From positions 1 to 64,000 of the forward strand of contig NZ_BAABHW010000002.1 in assembly GCF_039542305.1 (NCBI RefSeq): a stretch of DNA of 64,000 nt. Reading direction: 5' to 3'. The position numbers and the translations under genes are program-made. Source of the DNA: Roseibacterium beibuensis. GTDB lineage: Bacteria > Pseudomonadota > Alphaproteobacteria > Rhodobacterales > Rhodobacteraceae. The notes under the pieces are model-generated. The model saw only the letters and a program-made list of their open reading frames with translations. It did no database searches and had not been told where the DNA came from. The first letter of the stretch is position 1. Each line of letters opens with the position of its first letter. Shown one piece after another: positions 33,854 through 42,761 of the stretch.

Positions 33854-34869
33854 GGGACGACGTGACCATCGGGTTCCAGGCCGAAAAGCAACTGGTCCGC
33901 GACCACTACGCCGCGCTGGCGCACGCCACGCCCGGCACCGTGGCCGAGGTGCTGGCCGAACGGACCGCTCCGGATTGGCACTGGCGCGGCATGCACCCGT
34001 TCAACGACCAGAGCGGTGCCGAGGCCGTGGCACGGTCCTTCTGGAGGCCGCTTTTGTCCTCCATCAACCGCATTCAACGGCGCGAGGATATCTTCTTCGC
34101 GGGCCTGAACGAGATGGACGGGTTCGAGGGCCGCTGGGTCGTGTCGATGGGCCACCTGATGGGCCTTTTCGATGCGCCGTGGCTTGGCATCCGCCCCACC
34201 GGCAAGATCGTCATGCTGCGCTATTGCGAGTTCAACCGGATCGAACAGGGCAAGATCGCCGAAACCGCCTGTTTCTGCGACATCCCCCACCTGATGGCAC
34301 AAGCGGGACAAGACCCGTTCGCCCCCGCCACCGCCGCCCACCTCGTCCAACCGGGGCCGATGGGCCATGGCGGCCTGCTCTACGAGGGGCAACCGCCCGA
34401 GCAGGGGGCCGCGACGCTGGCCGCGATCAACGCGATGATCGGCGATCTGGGCACCTGGGGCCTTGGCCTGCCGCTGGAAGAGGAACTGGCGCGCACATGG
34501 GCCGATGACATGATCTGGTGGGGACCTCACGGCGTGGGCGCGACCTACACGATCGAACGCTATGCCAAGCAGCATTCCGGCCCGTTCCGCGCCGGGTTCA
34601 CCGACCGGGCCAAAACGAAACACCTCGCGCGATTGGCCGAGGGTCATTTCGGCGGCTTCTTCGGCTGGCCGAATTTCACCGCGCGGCCCACCGGCGGGTT
34701 CATGGGCCTTCCAGCCACGGACAAGCTGGCCGAGTTTCGGGTAATCGACATCTATCGCCGCGACGGGGACAAGCTGGTCGAGAACTGGGTGTTCATCGAC
34801 ATGCTGCACATGATGAAGACGCAAGGCGTCGATGTGCTGGACCGCATGGCGAGGATCTCGGGCACCTGA
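33850..34869 (+). CDS. Tandem SnoaL/NTF2-like protein (ester cyclase-like), copy 3
   Basis: 339 aa. Two NTF2-like halves, with LRYCEFNRIEQGKIAETACF plus DIPHLMAQAG (about 120-150) closing the first and FRVIDIYRRDGDKLVENW plus FIDMLHMMKTQGVDVLDRM (about 300-335) the second. It is a paralogue of the 28257-29306 protein and is likewise coupled to transporter genes (4-bp overlap with the permease). Having related proteins in both divergent arms suggests they form a hetero-oligomer or act sequentially on the imported substrate. Function is unproven. Confidence 0.72.
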   Translation: MRDDVTIGFQAEKQLVRDHYAALAHATPGTVAEVLAERTAPDWHWRGMHPFNDQSGAEAVARSFWRPLLSSINRIQRREDIFFAGLNEMDGFEGRWVVSMGHLMGLFDAPWLGIRPTGKIVMLRYCEFNRIEQGKIAETACFCDIPHLMAQAGQDPFAPATAAHLVQPGPMGHGGLLYEGQPPEQGAATLAAINAMIGDLGTWGLGLPLEEELARTWADDMIWWGPHGVGATYTIERYAKQHSGPFRAGFTDRAKTKHLARLAEGHFGGFFGWPNFTARPTGGFMGLPATDKLAEFRVIDIYRRDGDKLVENWVFIDMLHMMKTQGVDVLDRMARISGT

Positions 34870-34870
34870 C

Positions 34871-36067
34871 CTAGCGGGCGCAGGCCAAGTCCTCGGGCGA
34901 GATCACGCGCGCCTCGCCCAGAACGGCGCGCGCATGCGCGATGCTGGCGCCGCCCGTGGAGATCGTCGCGGCCGGCGCGACCACCACGCCCTGGCTGACA
35001 TAACGCTCCCCGCGCGTCACCAAGGCCCGCGGCGGATGGGCCACGACGCGCCCCTGCCCGTCCCGCGCAAGGTCGAAGTAAAGGATCGCCCCCGTCCTGC
35101 GCGGCAAGGCCCATTGCGACGACAGGAAATTGCCCAGCGAATAGGCGACGAAGCCGCGCCGCCCGTCGCTGGCCACGATCTCTTCGATGGGTTGCAGCAC
35201 ATGGGGATGCGCACCGATGACGGCCGCCGCCCCGGCCTCGATCGCGGCGCGCGCCAGGCGCCGTTGCTGTCCATCCGGGCGGGCGCTGTATTCCTGCCCC
35301 CAATGCGGGGTCAGGAGGACCGCGTCGATGGCAGGGTCGGCGGCCAGCCCCCGGATCAGGGACGGCACCGAAGGGGAGGACCCGTAACACATCAGCGCCT
35401 GGCCATTCGGGTTCGGCAGCCCGTTGACGCTGTAGGTACAGGCGAGGATGGCGACAGTGGCGCTGCCACCGGACATCGGCAGGCGAACGGTCGTATGCCA
35501 CGGCCCGCCCGTTCCGCGCGCGCGGGTTCCCGTGCTGCGCAACCCGGCCCGCGCAAGGGCCTCAAGCGTGCGGTCCACCCCAAGCGGACCGCGATCGAGC
35601 GCGTGGTTGTTCGCGGTCTGCACCACGTCGACCCCGACGCGATCCAGAACACCGGCAATCGACGGGTGGTAATTGAACTGCGGATAGCCCGTGTAGACCC
35701 GGTTGTCGAAGACACTCCGCGGCGCCTCGGACGCCGCGCGACCGCCGGGCAGCACGCCCTCGGCGGCAGGCCCCTCCAGGTTCACGACGGTCAGATCGGC
35801 GCGCGAAAGATAGGGGGCGACATGCGCAAAGGCAGGTGCAAACCCGTCTGGCCGCGCGGCGGCGTCTTCCTGGATCAGGCGGTGCAGCAGCACATCCCCG
35901 GTGGCCGCCACGGTCGCCGCCCCCGGTCGAAAGACGCCCAGATCGACGGGACAGGACCCGCCGCTGCGCGCCACCACATCCGGTCCGCTCCCGCTCGGCA
36001 CGCAGGCTGCGAGCGCCAGCGCACAGAAAGGGATCAGTTTTCGGATCAGGTGAGCCGTGCCCGACAA
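34871..36067 (-). CDS. CapA family poly-gamma-glutamate synthesis-like lipoprotein
   Basis: 398 aa if started at TTG 36067 (GGAAGG upstream); the frame is open further, but this start gives a proper lipoprotein signal, LIRKLIPFCALALAAC, with lipobox LAAC. The PGA_cap metallophosphatase-like domain follows: ATGDVLLHR, VVNLEGP, TANNHALDRG, TPHWGQEY and GAHPHVLQP carry the expected metal-binding positions. CapA-like proteins are cell-envelope enzymes, often of unknown substrate. No capBC partners are nearby, so poly-glutamate synthesis is unlikely. Convergent with the preceding operon. Confidence 0.78.
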   Translation of the reverse strand: MSGTAHLIRKLIPFCALALAACVPSGSGPDVVARSGGSCPVDLGVFRPGAATVAATGDVLLHRLIQEDAAARPDGFAPAFAHVAPYLSRADLTVVNLEGPAAEGVLPGGRAASEAPRSVFDNRVYTGYPQFNYHPSIAGVLDRVGVDVVQTANNHALDRGPLGVDRTLEALARAGLRSTGTRARGTGGPWHTTVRLPMSGGSATVAILACTYSVNGLPNPNGQALMCYGSSPSVPSLIRGLAADPAIDAVLLTPHWGQEYSARPDGQQRRLARAAIEAGAAAVIGAHPHVLQPIEEIVASDGRRGFVAYSLGNFLSSQWALPRRTGAILYFDLARDGQGRVVAHPPRALVTRGERYVSQGVVVAPAATISTGGASIAHARAVLGEARVISPEDLACAR

Positions 36068-36143
36068 CCCATTGCCTTCCAATAATTCAAACCGCGTATA
36101 TCTGTGGATAACCTTTTCGCCGAGGCTCGATCTGTCAACGCGG

Positions 36144-37352
36144 TCAAGCGGTCGGGCGCAGCCAATCCGTTGCGAATGTGACATCCCCGCATCCCGCGAA
36201 ACGCGCGATGCGATGCAGCTCGGCCGCCAGCGCCGCCCTGCGCGCCTTGCCCATTTTCACCCCCTGTTCGGGCCAGAAAGCCCGCACATGGAGGCACGCG
36301 CGCCCCTGCTCCGCCGCCACGTCGATCCGACCGACCAAGCTGTCGCTCTCCATGACGGGAAAGACGTAGTAACCGTATTGGCGGCGCTCCGCGGGGACGA
36401 AAATCTCGATGCGGTACCTGAAGCCGAACAACCGCTCGGCCCGCGCCCGGTCGCGCAGGGCCGGGTCGAACGGGCTGAGCACCCGCAGGCGTTTGGGCGG
36501 TTCCGGCAGCGCGTGGATCTCATCCAACGTGGATGGCGTCATCACCGAGCGACGCGTGTGTCCGTCGCGCATTTCCACATCGACCTCGACAAGGTCACCC
36601 CGCGCCACCCCGTCGCTGGCCCATCCGCGCGCCTCCTGCGGCGTGACCAAGGCCCAGAAGGCCGCAAGCTCACCCGGCGTGGCAAATCCCAAGCGGTCGA
36701 GGGCTGCGGCACAGGCCCAGTGCGTCGTTTCCTCCACGGACGGACGCACATGCCGGGCATCCGCCGGAATAACGCGCTCGGTCAGGTCGTAATGCTTGCG
36801 AAACCCCTCGCGGCGCGTGACGGACAGGTCGCCCGACCGCCAGAGGAATTCGAGCGCCGTCTTTGACGGGTGCCAGTCCCACCAGCCGGTCGATTTCTCG
36901 GCCCGTTCGCCCGAGAAATCCGCCGAACAGACCGGGCCGTGATCCGCCACATGCACCAGCACGCGATCAAGCTCGGCGTGAAAGGCCGAACCGTGCCAGT
37001 CCTTCCAACGCCCATGCAGTCGCGCGCGGTCCCGCTGGAACCGCAAGCGCCAATAGGGAAAGAACTCGACCGGGATGATCGAGGCGTCATGGGTCCAATG
37101 TTCGAAGGTCCCCCGCGCACGGTCGTTCAACCAACGTAGGCTCGACGGTTTATAGGCGTTGCGCCGCGACCAGAGGATCAGGTCATGCGCGCGGGCCAGC
37201 GTGTTGACGCTGTCCACCTGCACGAAACCCAGCCGGTGGATCAGATCGGCAAGCGCCTGCCCTTTGGCGGGACCGGTCGGCGCCTCAGCCAGCGCGTGCC
37301 GGGCAAGAAACAGGTGTCGGGCCGTGCGGTTGGGGATCAAGGGGCGCTGCAT
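36144..37352 (-). CDS. Winged-helix DNA glycosylase, YcaQ/AlkX type
   Basis: 402 aa from MQRPLIPNRTARHLFL. HTH_42 family. The sequence FVQVDSVNTLARAHDLILWSR contains the QxD motif used by YcaQ-type glycosylases, which unhook interstrand crosslinks and remove N7-alkylpurines in DNA repair. Further blocks: HWTHDASIIPVEFFPYW, WWDWHPSKTALEFLWRSG and FGFRYRIEIFVPAERRQYGYY. Length matches the family. 48 bp downstream of the acyl-CoA synthetase stop on the same strand. Confidence 0.85.
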   Translation of the reverse strand: MQRPLIPNRTARHLFLARHALAEAPTGPAKGQALADLIHRLGFVQVDSVNTLARAHDLILWSRRNAYKPSSLRWLNDRARGTFEHWTHDASIIPVEFFPYWRLRFQRDRARLHGRWKDWHGSAFHAELDRVLVHVADHGPVCSADFSGERAEKSTGWWDWHPSKTALEFLWRSGDLSVTRREGFRKHYDLTERVIPADARHVRPSVEETTHWACAAALDRLGFATPGELAAFWALVTPQEARGWASDGVARGDLVEVDVEMRDGHTRRSVMTPSTLDEIHALPEPPKRLRVLSPFDPALRDRARAERLFGFRYRIEIFVPAERRQYGYYVFPVMESDSLVGRIDVAAEQGRACLHVRAFWPEQGVKMGKARRAALAAELHRIARFAGCGDVTFATDWLRPTA

Positions 37353-37400
37353 GGGGTCCGAGCCTAGCGAGGCCAAGGCCCAAGCGCACCCCCTGACCCG

Positions 37401-39311
37401 TCAGTCCGCATCCGGGTCGTATTCGCTTTTCCAGCGCCACGGGCGGGTGAATTCGCCCAGGACATGACCCAGCTTTTCTTCATCGACCTGCCCCGACTTT
37501 TCGAGATAGGCGACGAGGCCGAGTTTCTTGTCCTCTTTCACCATCGCGACATGGGCGTCGATCCCGTTCTCGGCCAAGGCCTTGTCGTAGACCCGGGTGA
37601 TGGCGAGCTTGCGCAGATCCGGCTTGAAGATCTTGCCCACCGCCGTCTTGGGCAACTCGGGAAGGATTTCCAGGTGCTTGGGGATGGCCGCGCGTTCATG
37701 GATATGCTGCCTGCACCATTCCATGAGCTCGTCTTCCCTGGTTTCGGAGCCGTCGACCAATTCGACATAGACGCAAGGCAACTCGCCCGCGAAGCTGTCC
37801 GGCTGGCCGATCGCACCGGCAAAGGCCACGTCATTGTGCCCCGCCAGCGCTTCCTCGATCTCGGCGGGGTCGATGTTGTGGCCGCCGCGAATGATCAGGT
37901 CCTTGGCGCGGCCCGTGATCCACAGATACCCATCCTGGTCGATCCGCCCGAGGTCACCGGTGCGCAGGTAGTTTCCGTAATGGAAAAGATCGCGGTTCTT
38001 GTCGCTTTCCGTATAGGTCGCCCCTTCGCGAACGCCGGGGTTGTCGACGCAGATCTCGCCGACCTCGTCGATATCGCATTCGATAACCCCTTCAGGGGTT
38101 TGCTTGAGGATCTGTACGTTGCAATGCGGGAAGGGAATCCCGACCGATCCGATCTTTTTCTCGCCATGCACCGGGTTGCAGGACACAAGGCAGGTCGCCT
38201 CGGTCAACCCATAGCCCTCGACCAGCGTGACGCCCGTCGCCTTCTCGAAGCGGTGGAACAGCTCGACCGGCAGCGGGGCCGACCCCGAAAACGCGGTCTT
38301 GACCGAGGACACGTCCGCATTGACCGGGCGCTGCATCTTGGCCGCGATGGCGGTGGGGACGGTGATGATGAACGTCACCTTCCAGCGCTCGACCAGTTTC
38401 CAGAAATTGTCGAACACACCATCGCCGCGATAGCCCTGCGGCGTGGGGAAGATGACATGCCCGCCGGACGCCACCATCGCCATCAGGATGACATGCACCG
38501 CGAAGACGTGGAACAGCGGCAGAGGACAGATGACGTTGTCTTCCTCGGTGAACAGCAGCGTGTGCCCGATCCACCCGTTATAGATCATCCCGGAATAGCT
38601 GTGTTGCGCGACCTTGGGCATGCCGGTGGTGCCGCCGGTATGGAAATAGGCCGCGATCCGGTCGCCCTTGCTGTCTTCGAAGGTCAAGCGGTCGCGCGGA
38701 TGCTTCGACACCTCGGCGTCCCAATCCACCACGCGGGCATGGTGACCGACCGGGTTCTTGGGGCGAATGAAGGGAATGATGAATTTCTTCAGTCCCGTCA
38801 TGTACCGCAGCAGGTCGACCTCCAGGACCGTGTGGACATGGGGCGCGTGGCGCACCGCCTCGGCCATCTTCTGGGCCACGTCGGTCTTGGGAAACTCCTT
38901 GAGCGTCACCACAACCTTGGCGTTGGTCTCGCGCAGGATGGCGCTGATCTGCTCGGGTTCGAGCAGCGGGTTGATCGGGTTGACCACCCCGGCAATCGCC
39001 CCGCCCAGCAGGGTGACGACCGTCTCGGTGCTGTTGGGCAGGACGTAGGCGATCGTGTCGCCTTCCTTGACGCCCAGCGACCGAAAGAGGTTCGCCGCCT
39101 GCGTCACGCGGGCATGCAATTCGTTCCAGCTCAGCGTTTCGGCCGGGTCTTTCGGCCCTGAAAACATCTGGAACGTCACCGCGTTCAGCGATCCGTGCTT
39201 GTCTTTCGTTCGGCTGAGCATCTCGTAGAGCGTCGCTGCCGGTTGACTGCTCGGCCAGGGCAACTCTGCCTCGATGTCGCGAATATCTTGGGCGTTGGCG
39301 AATTTCACCAT
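37401..39311 (-). CDS. Acyl-CoA synthetase (AMP-forming)
   Basis: 636 aa from MVKFANAQDIRDIEAELP. ANL superfamily signatures: AAYFHTGGTTGMPKVAQHS (P-loop-like), VEGYGLTEAT, YLRTGDLGRIDQDGYLW, GRAKDLIIRGGHNIDPAEIEE and PKTAVGKIFKPDLR with the catalytic lysine. It activates a carboxylic acid to its CoA thioester. Length and the leading ~25-residue extension resemble medium/long-chain or aryl-type ligases of alphaproteobacteria; substrate unknown. Confidence 0.88.
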   Translation of the reverse strand: MVKFANAQDIRDIEAELPWPSSQPAATLYEMLSRTKDKHGSLNAVTFQMFSGPKDPAETLSWNELHARVTQAANLFRSLGVKEGDTIAYVLPNSTETVVTLLGGAIAGVVNPINPLLEPEQISAILRETNAKVVVTLKEFPKTDVAQKMAEAVRHAPHVHTVLEVDLLRYMTGLKKFIIPFIRPKNPVGHHARVVDWDAEVSKHPRDRLTFEDSKGDRIAAYFHTGGTTGMPKVAQHSYSGMIYNGWIGHTLLFTEEDNVICPLPLFHVFAVHVILMAMVASGGHVIFPTPQGYRGDGVFDNFWKLVERWKVTFIITVPTAIAAKMQRPVNADVSSVKTAFSGSAPLPVELFHRFEKATGVTLVEGYGLTEATCLVSCNPVHGEKKIGSVGIPFPHCNVQILKQTPEGVIECDIDEVGEICVDNPGVREGATYTESDKNRDLFHYGNYLRTGDLGRIDQDGYLWITGRAKDLIIRGGHNIDPAEIEEALAGHNDVAFAGAIGQPDSFAGELPCVYVELVDGSETREDELMEWCRQHIHERAAIPKHLEILPELPKTAVGKIFKPDLRKLAITRVYDKALAENGIDAHVAMVKEDKKLGLVAYLEKSGQVDEEKLGHVLGEFTRPWRWKSEYDPDAD

Positions 39312-39424
39312 CGTCTTCGGTCCTCCCCTATCGTCGGCCCGCTTTCTCTCCCCGGGACCGGCGCCGTCGATCAAATGTGGTAAGATTGTCGCAGACGCGC
39401 AAGCCTGACGCCGCGAAACATGGC

Positions 39425-41260
39425 CTATTCCGCTGCGACACCTTCGGTGAATTGCAGCCGGGCGAGACGCGCATAGAGGCCGCCCTGCGCGACAAGGCTG
39501 TCATGCGTCCCTTCGGCCACGATCTGCCCCTCGTCGAACACGAGGATGCGGTCCGCCTGCTTCACGGTGGCCAGGCGATGGGCGACAATCAGGGTCGTGC
39601 GTTCCTCGGACAGGCGCGTGACCGCCTCCTGAACCAGGCGTTCGCTTTCGGCATCGAGCGCGCTGGTCGCCTCATCCAGCAACAGGATGGGGGCATCGCG
39701 CAAAATGGCCCGCGCGATGGCGATGCGCTGTTTCTGACCGCCCGACAGCATCAGGCCACGCTCCCCCACATAAGTGTCGTAGCCTTGCGGCAGGCGCTCG
39801 AGGAATTCATGCGCGGCCGCGGCCCGCGCCGCCGCCTCGACCTCGGCATCGGAGGCCTCGGGCCGGCCGAACCGGATGTTCTCGCGCGCGGAGGCTGCGA
39901 AGATCACCGGGTCTTGCGGCACCAGCGCCATGGCATGGCGGAACGTGTCGCGCCGCATCTCGGGCAAGGCGACGCCATCCACCGAGATCACCCCCGACGA
40001 GGGATCGTAAAAGCGCAGAAGCAGTTGGAAGATGGTCGATTTCCCGGCCCCGGACGGACCGACAAGCGCGACCGTCTCTCCCGGCTGGATGGTAAAGCTG
40101 ATGCCATCGAGCGCATGGGTGTCCTGGCGCGTGGGATAGGCGAAGCGCACATCGTCAAAGACGATTGCCCCACGCCCCTGCTGCGGCAACTCGCGGCCCG
40201 TCTCGGGGTCCTCGACCGTATCGGTGGTGTGCAACAGCTCGACCAACCGCTCGGTCGCGCCGGCGGCACGCTGCAACTCCCCCCAAATCTCGGACAGCGC
40301 GCCAACCGCGCCGGCCACCATGATCGCGTAGATCAGGAACTGGATCAGCTCGCCGATCGACATGGCCTCGGCCCGCACATCCCGTGCGCCGACCCACAAG
40401 ACCCCCACGATCCCGGCAAAGACCAGCGAGATCACGATCACGGTCATCACCGCACGCGTGCCGATCCGCTTCTTCGCGCTGACGAAACTTTTCTCCGTGA
40501 CAGCGTCGAAAGTCTGGGCTGACGCCCTTTCGTGGGTGAAGGCCTGCACCGTCTGCACCGACAGCAGCGCCTCGGATGCGTTGCCCGAGCTTTCGGCGAT
40601 CCAGTCCTGGTTCTGGCGGCTCAGCACCCGCAGGCGCCGGCCCAGAATGATGATCGGAACGATGACGACCGGGACGATCAGCAGCACGGCCCCGGTCAGC
40701 TTGGCCGAAGTGATCATCATCAGGACCAGCCCGCCGATCAGTAAGAGCGTGTTGCGCAGCGCGATCGACATCGAGGACGAGATCACGCTGAGCAGAAGCG
40801 TCGTGTCGGTCGTGATCCGGCTCAGAACCTCGCCGGTCATGATCCGCTCGTAAAAGGACGGGCTCATTCCGATCATGCGGTCGAACACGGCCTTGCGGAT
40901 ATCGGCGACCACGCGTTCGCCCAACCGCGTCACGAGGTAGTAGCGCAGCCCCGTGCCCAGCGCGAGCAGGATGGCGATGGCCAAGGCCGCAAGGAAATAC
41001 TTGTCGAGAAGCGCCTCGCTTTCCGTTTCGAACCCGTCGACCACGCGCCGCACCGCAAGGGGCAGCGTCAGCGACACGATCGCGGTCAGGACCAGCGCCG
41101 CCAGCGCGGCGGCCAACATGCGTTTGTAAGGAACCAGGAATGGCCAAAGGGCGCGAAGGCTGCCGATCCGGCGCGATTTCGCACGTTCCTCGGTCGCAGA
41201 TTGCGGGGTTGCGACCTCTGCCACCTTTGTGGCCTCGGGCTGTGGCGCGGATGCGTCCAT
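39425..41260 (-). CDS. ABC exporter, fused transmembrane and ATPase domains (MsbA-like)
   Basis: 611 aa from MDASAPQPEATK; an ATG 33 bp earlier is possible. Six-helix ABC transmembrane domain at about 35-320, then the nucleotide-binding domain: Walker A VGPSGAGKSTIFQLLL, signature LSGGQKQRIAIARAIL, Walker B ILLLDEATSALDAES, H-loop IVAHRLATVK. This half-size type works as a homodimer exporting lipids or drugs. Divergent from the RTX gene, but it lacks the N-terminal C39-like domain of many type I secretion ATPases and has no HlyD partner here, so RTX export by it is doubtful. Confidence 0.88.
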   Translation of the reverse strand: MDASAPQPEATKVAEVATPQSATEERAKSRRIGSLRALWPFLVPYKRMLAAALAALVLTAIVSLTLPLAVRRVVDGFETESEALLDKYFLAALAIAILLALGTGLRYYLVTRLGERVVADIRKAVFDRMIGMSPSFYERIMTGEVLSRITTDTTLLLSVISSSMSIALRNTLLLIGGLVLMMITSAKLTGAVLLIVPVVIVPIIILGRRLRVLSRQNQDWIAESSGNASEALLSVQTVQAFTHERASAQTFDAVTEKSFVSAKKRIGTRAVMTVIVISLVFAGIVGVLWVGARDVRAEAMSIGELIQFLIYAIMVAGAVGALSEIWGELQRAAGATERLVELLHTTDTVEDPETGRELPQQGRGAIVFDDVRFAYPTRQDTHALDGISFTIQPGETVALVGPSGAGKSTIFQLLLRFYDPSSGVISVDGVALPEMRRDTFRHAMALVPQDPVIFAASARENIRFGRPEASDAEVEAAARAAAAHEFLERLPQGYDTYVGERGLMLSGGQKQRIAIARAILRDAPILLLDEATSALDAESERLVQEAVTRLSEERTTLIVAHRLATVKQADRILVFDEGQIVAEGTHDSLVAQGGLYARLARLQFTEGVAAE

Positions 41261-41519
41261 GTCTCTGAATGTCTCTCTGGTCCCGTTCGTCATTCGGGAT
41301 AGCGTCCGGGCTTGCTTGGCACAAGCCCACCACGAACCGGCCCGCGGGACCGAAGGACGCAGGAATATCCGCCCGGAAAAGGACTCGCCTTAACCGGAAA
41401 TTCACTTTTTTTGCATATCATCGGCTGGTGTGGGACTTTCACGGGCAGGACACTTGGTTCATAGTGATGCCCGATTTGGGTGTTCATTGATCACAAAGAT
41501 TTGGAAATAGGGTAATTCG

Positions 41520-42563
41520 GTGTCTGAAAGCATGAAGTCGTTTTCCAACGAAGAATGGTTGATCCCGCTTTTGGCGGATGACGTGACGCAAACCCGGCGC
41601 GACACGGTCATAGCGCCCATGCCCCGTGCAGATCAGCCTGCCGAAGGGCAGTCTCCTGCCGACCGTGACACCGCTCCGCAAGGCAACGGCGCAGCCGCGA
41701 TGTCGGTCGACGCCCTGATCGCCCAGTTGGAGGAGATGCGTTTTCCGTGGGACCGGATCGGTTCGGTGATGGTTGAATTCGGTCGCGACGGCGATTTCGA
41801 GGCTGACGGCAGCGGCGCGGTTTCACACCAACAGACTCGAACTTCACCGTCTTACGAGAACGGAGAGTATCCCCCGACCGGCAGCGACGACGGCACGGAT
41901 GAGGCCGACGCCTGCGACCTCGACGCCGAACCCGAATTCGCGCATCCGCGCAGCGACTTTGGGCCGCCGCCGTTTTTCAGAGACATTTTCGAGGGCTGGG
42001 AGCTTGCCCTTGAAGACCTGCTTGGTGGAAGCGACGATCCGAACGACGACGAGGATGATGGAACGGGCGACGGCGGCGCTAGCGACGAGGAACCCGGCGA
42101 CGGCGAGGAGCCCACACCGACCGAGCCGGTGACTGAACTGCTCGGCACGGACGAGGGTGAGGTACTCGACGGCGGTGACGGCGTCGACCTCATCCTCGCC
42201 GGGGATGGCGCCGACACCATCAACGCGGGCGGCGGCAACGACATCGTGCGGGGTGACGGCGGAGACGACATCATTTCCGGTGCGGCCGGGGACGACACGC
42301 TTTGGGGCCAGCTTGGCTCGGACACGTTCGTTTTTGCCGACGGGCACGGCATCGACACGATCGCAGATTTCGATGCGACCGACGCGCTTGAGAAGATCGA
42401 TCTTTCGGCGCTGACCCTCTTCACGAGCTTCGCGGATCTCGAAGCCGACGGCGTCATGGAACAAGTCGGCGCCGATGTCATGATCGACACCGGAGACGGC
42501 AACGCGATCTGGCTGACCGATGTCGCCTTGGCGGATCTCGACGCGGACGACTTCCTGTTCTGA
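41520..42563 (+). CDS. Short RTX (hemolysin-type calcium-binding) secreted protein
   Basis: 347 aa from GTG 41520 (AGGG upstream); an ATG at 41532 is an alternative. No Sec signal peptide. Residues 1-205 are low-complexity and very acidic (long Asp/Glu/Gly run near 175-200). Residues ~215-275 contain five to six GGxGxDxUx nonapeptide repeats (GGDGVDLILAGDGADTI, GGGNDIVRGDGGDDII, GAAGDDTLWG), then the terminal SDTFVFADG and IADFDATD pattern of type I secreted proteins. It probably folds on exposure to extracellular calcium. Confidence 0.82.
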   Translation: MSESMKSFSNEEWLIPLLADDVTQTRRDTVIAPMPRADQPAEGQSPADRDTAPQGNGAAAMSVDALIAQLEEMRFPWDRIGSVMVEFGRDGDFEADGSGAVSHQQTRTSPSYENGEYPPTGSDDGTDEADACDLDAEPEFAHPRSDFGPPPFFRDIFEGWELALEDLLGGSDDPNDDEDDGTGDGGASDEEPGDGEEPTPTEPVTELLGTDEGEVLDGGDGVDLILAGDGADTINAGGGNDIVRGDGGDDIISGAAGDDTLWGQLGSDTFVFADGHGIDTIADFDATDALEKIDLSALTLFTSFADLEADGVMEQVGADVMIDTGDGNAIWLTDVALADLDADDFLF

Positions 42564-42761
42564 TCGGCCGGGATCTGCCGCCCCCAGGGTCAGATGACGC
42601 GTCGATGTGGTGCGGCTTCGCTCACGAAGGACTCGTGCATTGGGAGCCACCGGAGCGAAACCAAATATTACGTGCGGGACCCTGTGCTTGTGCCGCTCTG
42701 ACCCAGGCAGAACCAACGTGCAGCCGTAACAAAGCCAAAGAGACAGCCGCGCGCGCCGTCG

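Noticed and set aside
39425..42563. ABC exporter and RTX gene as a type I secretion pair
   Set aside because: The exporter is MsbA-like, lies on the opposite strand and no HlyD-type adaptor is nearby.
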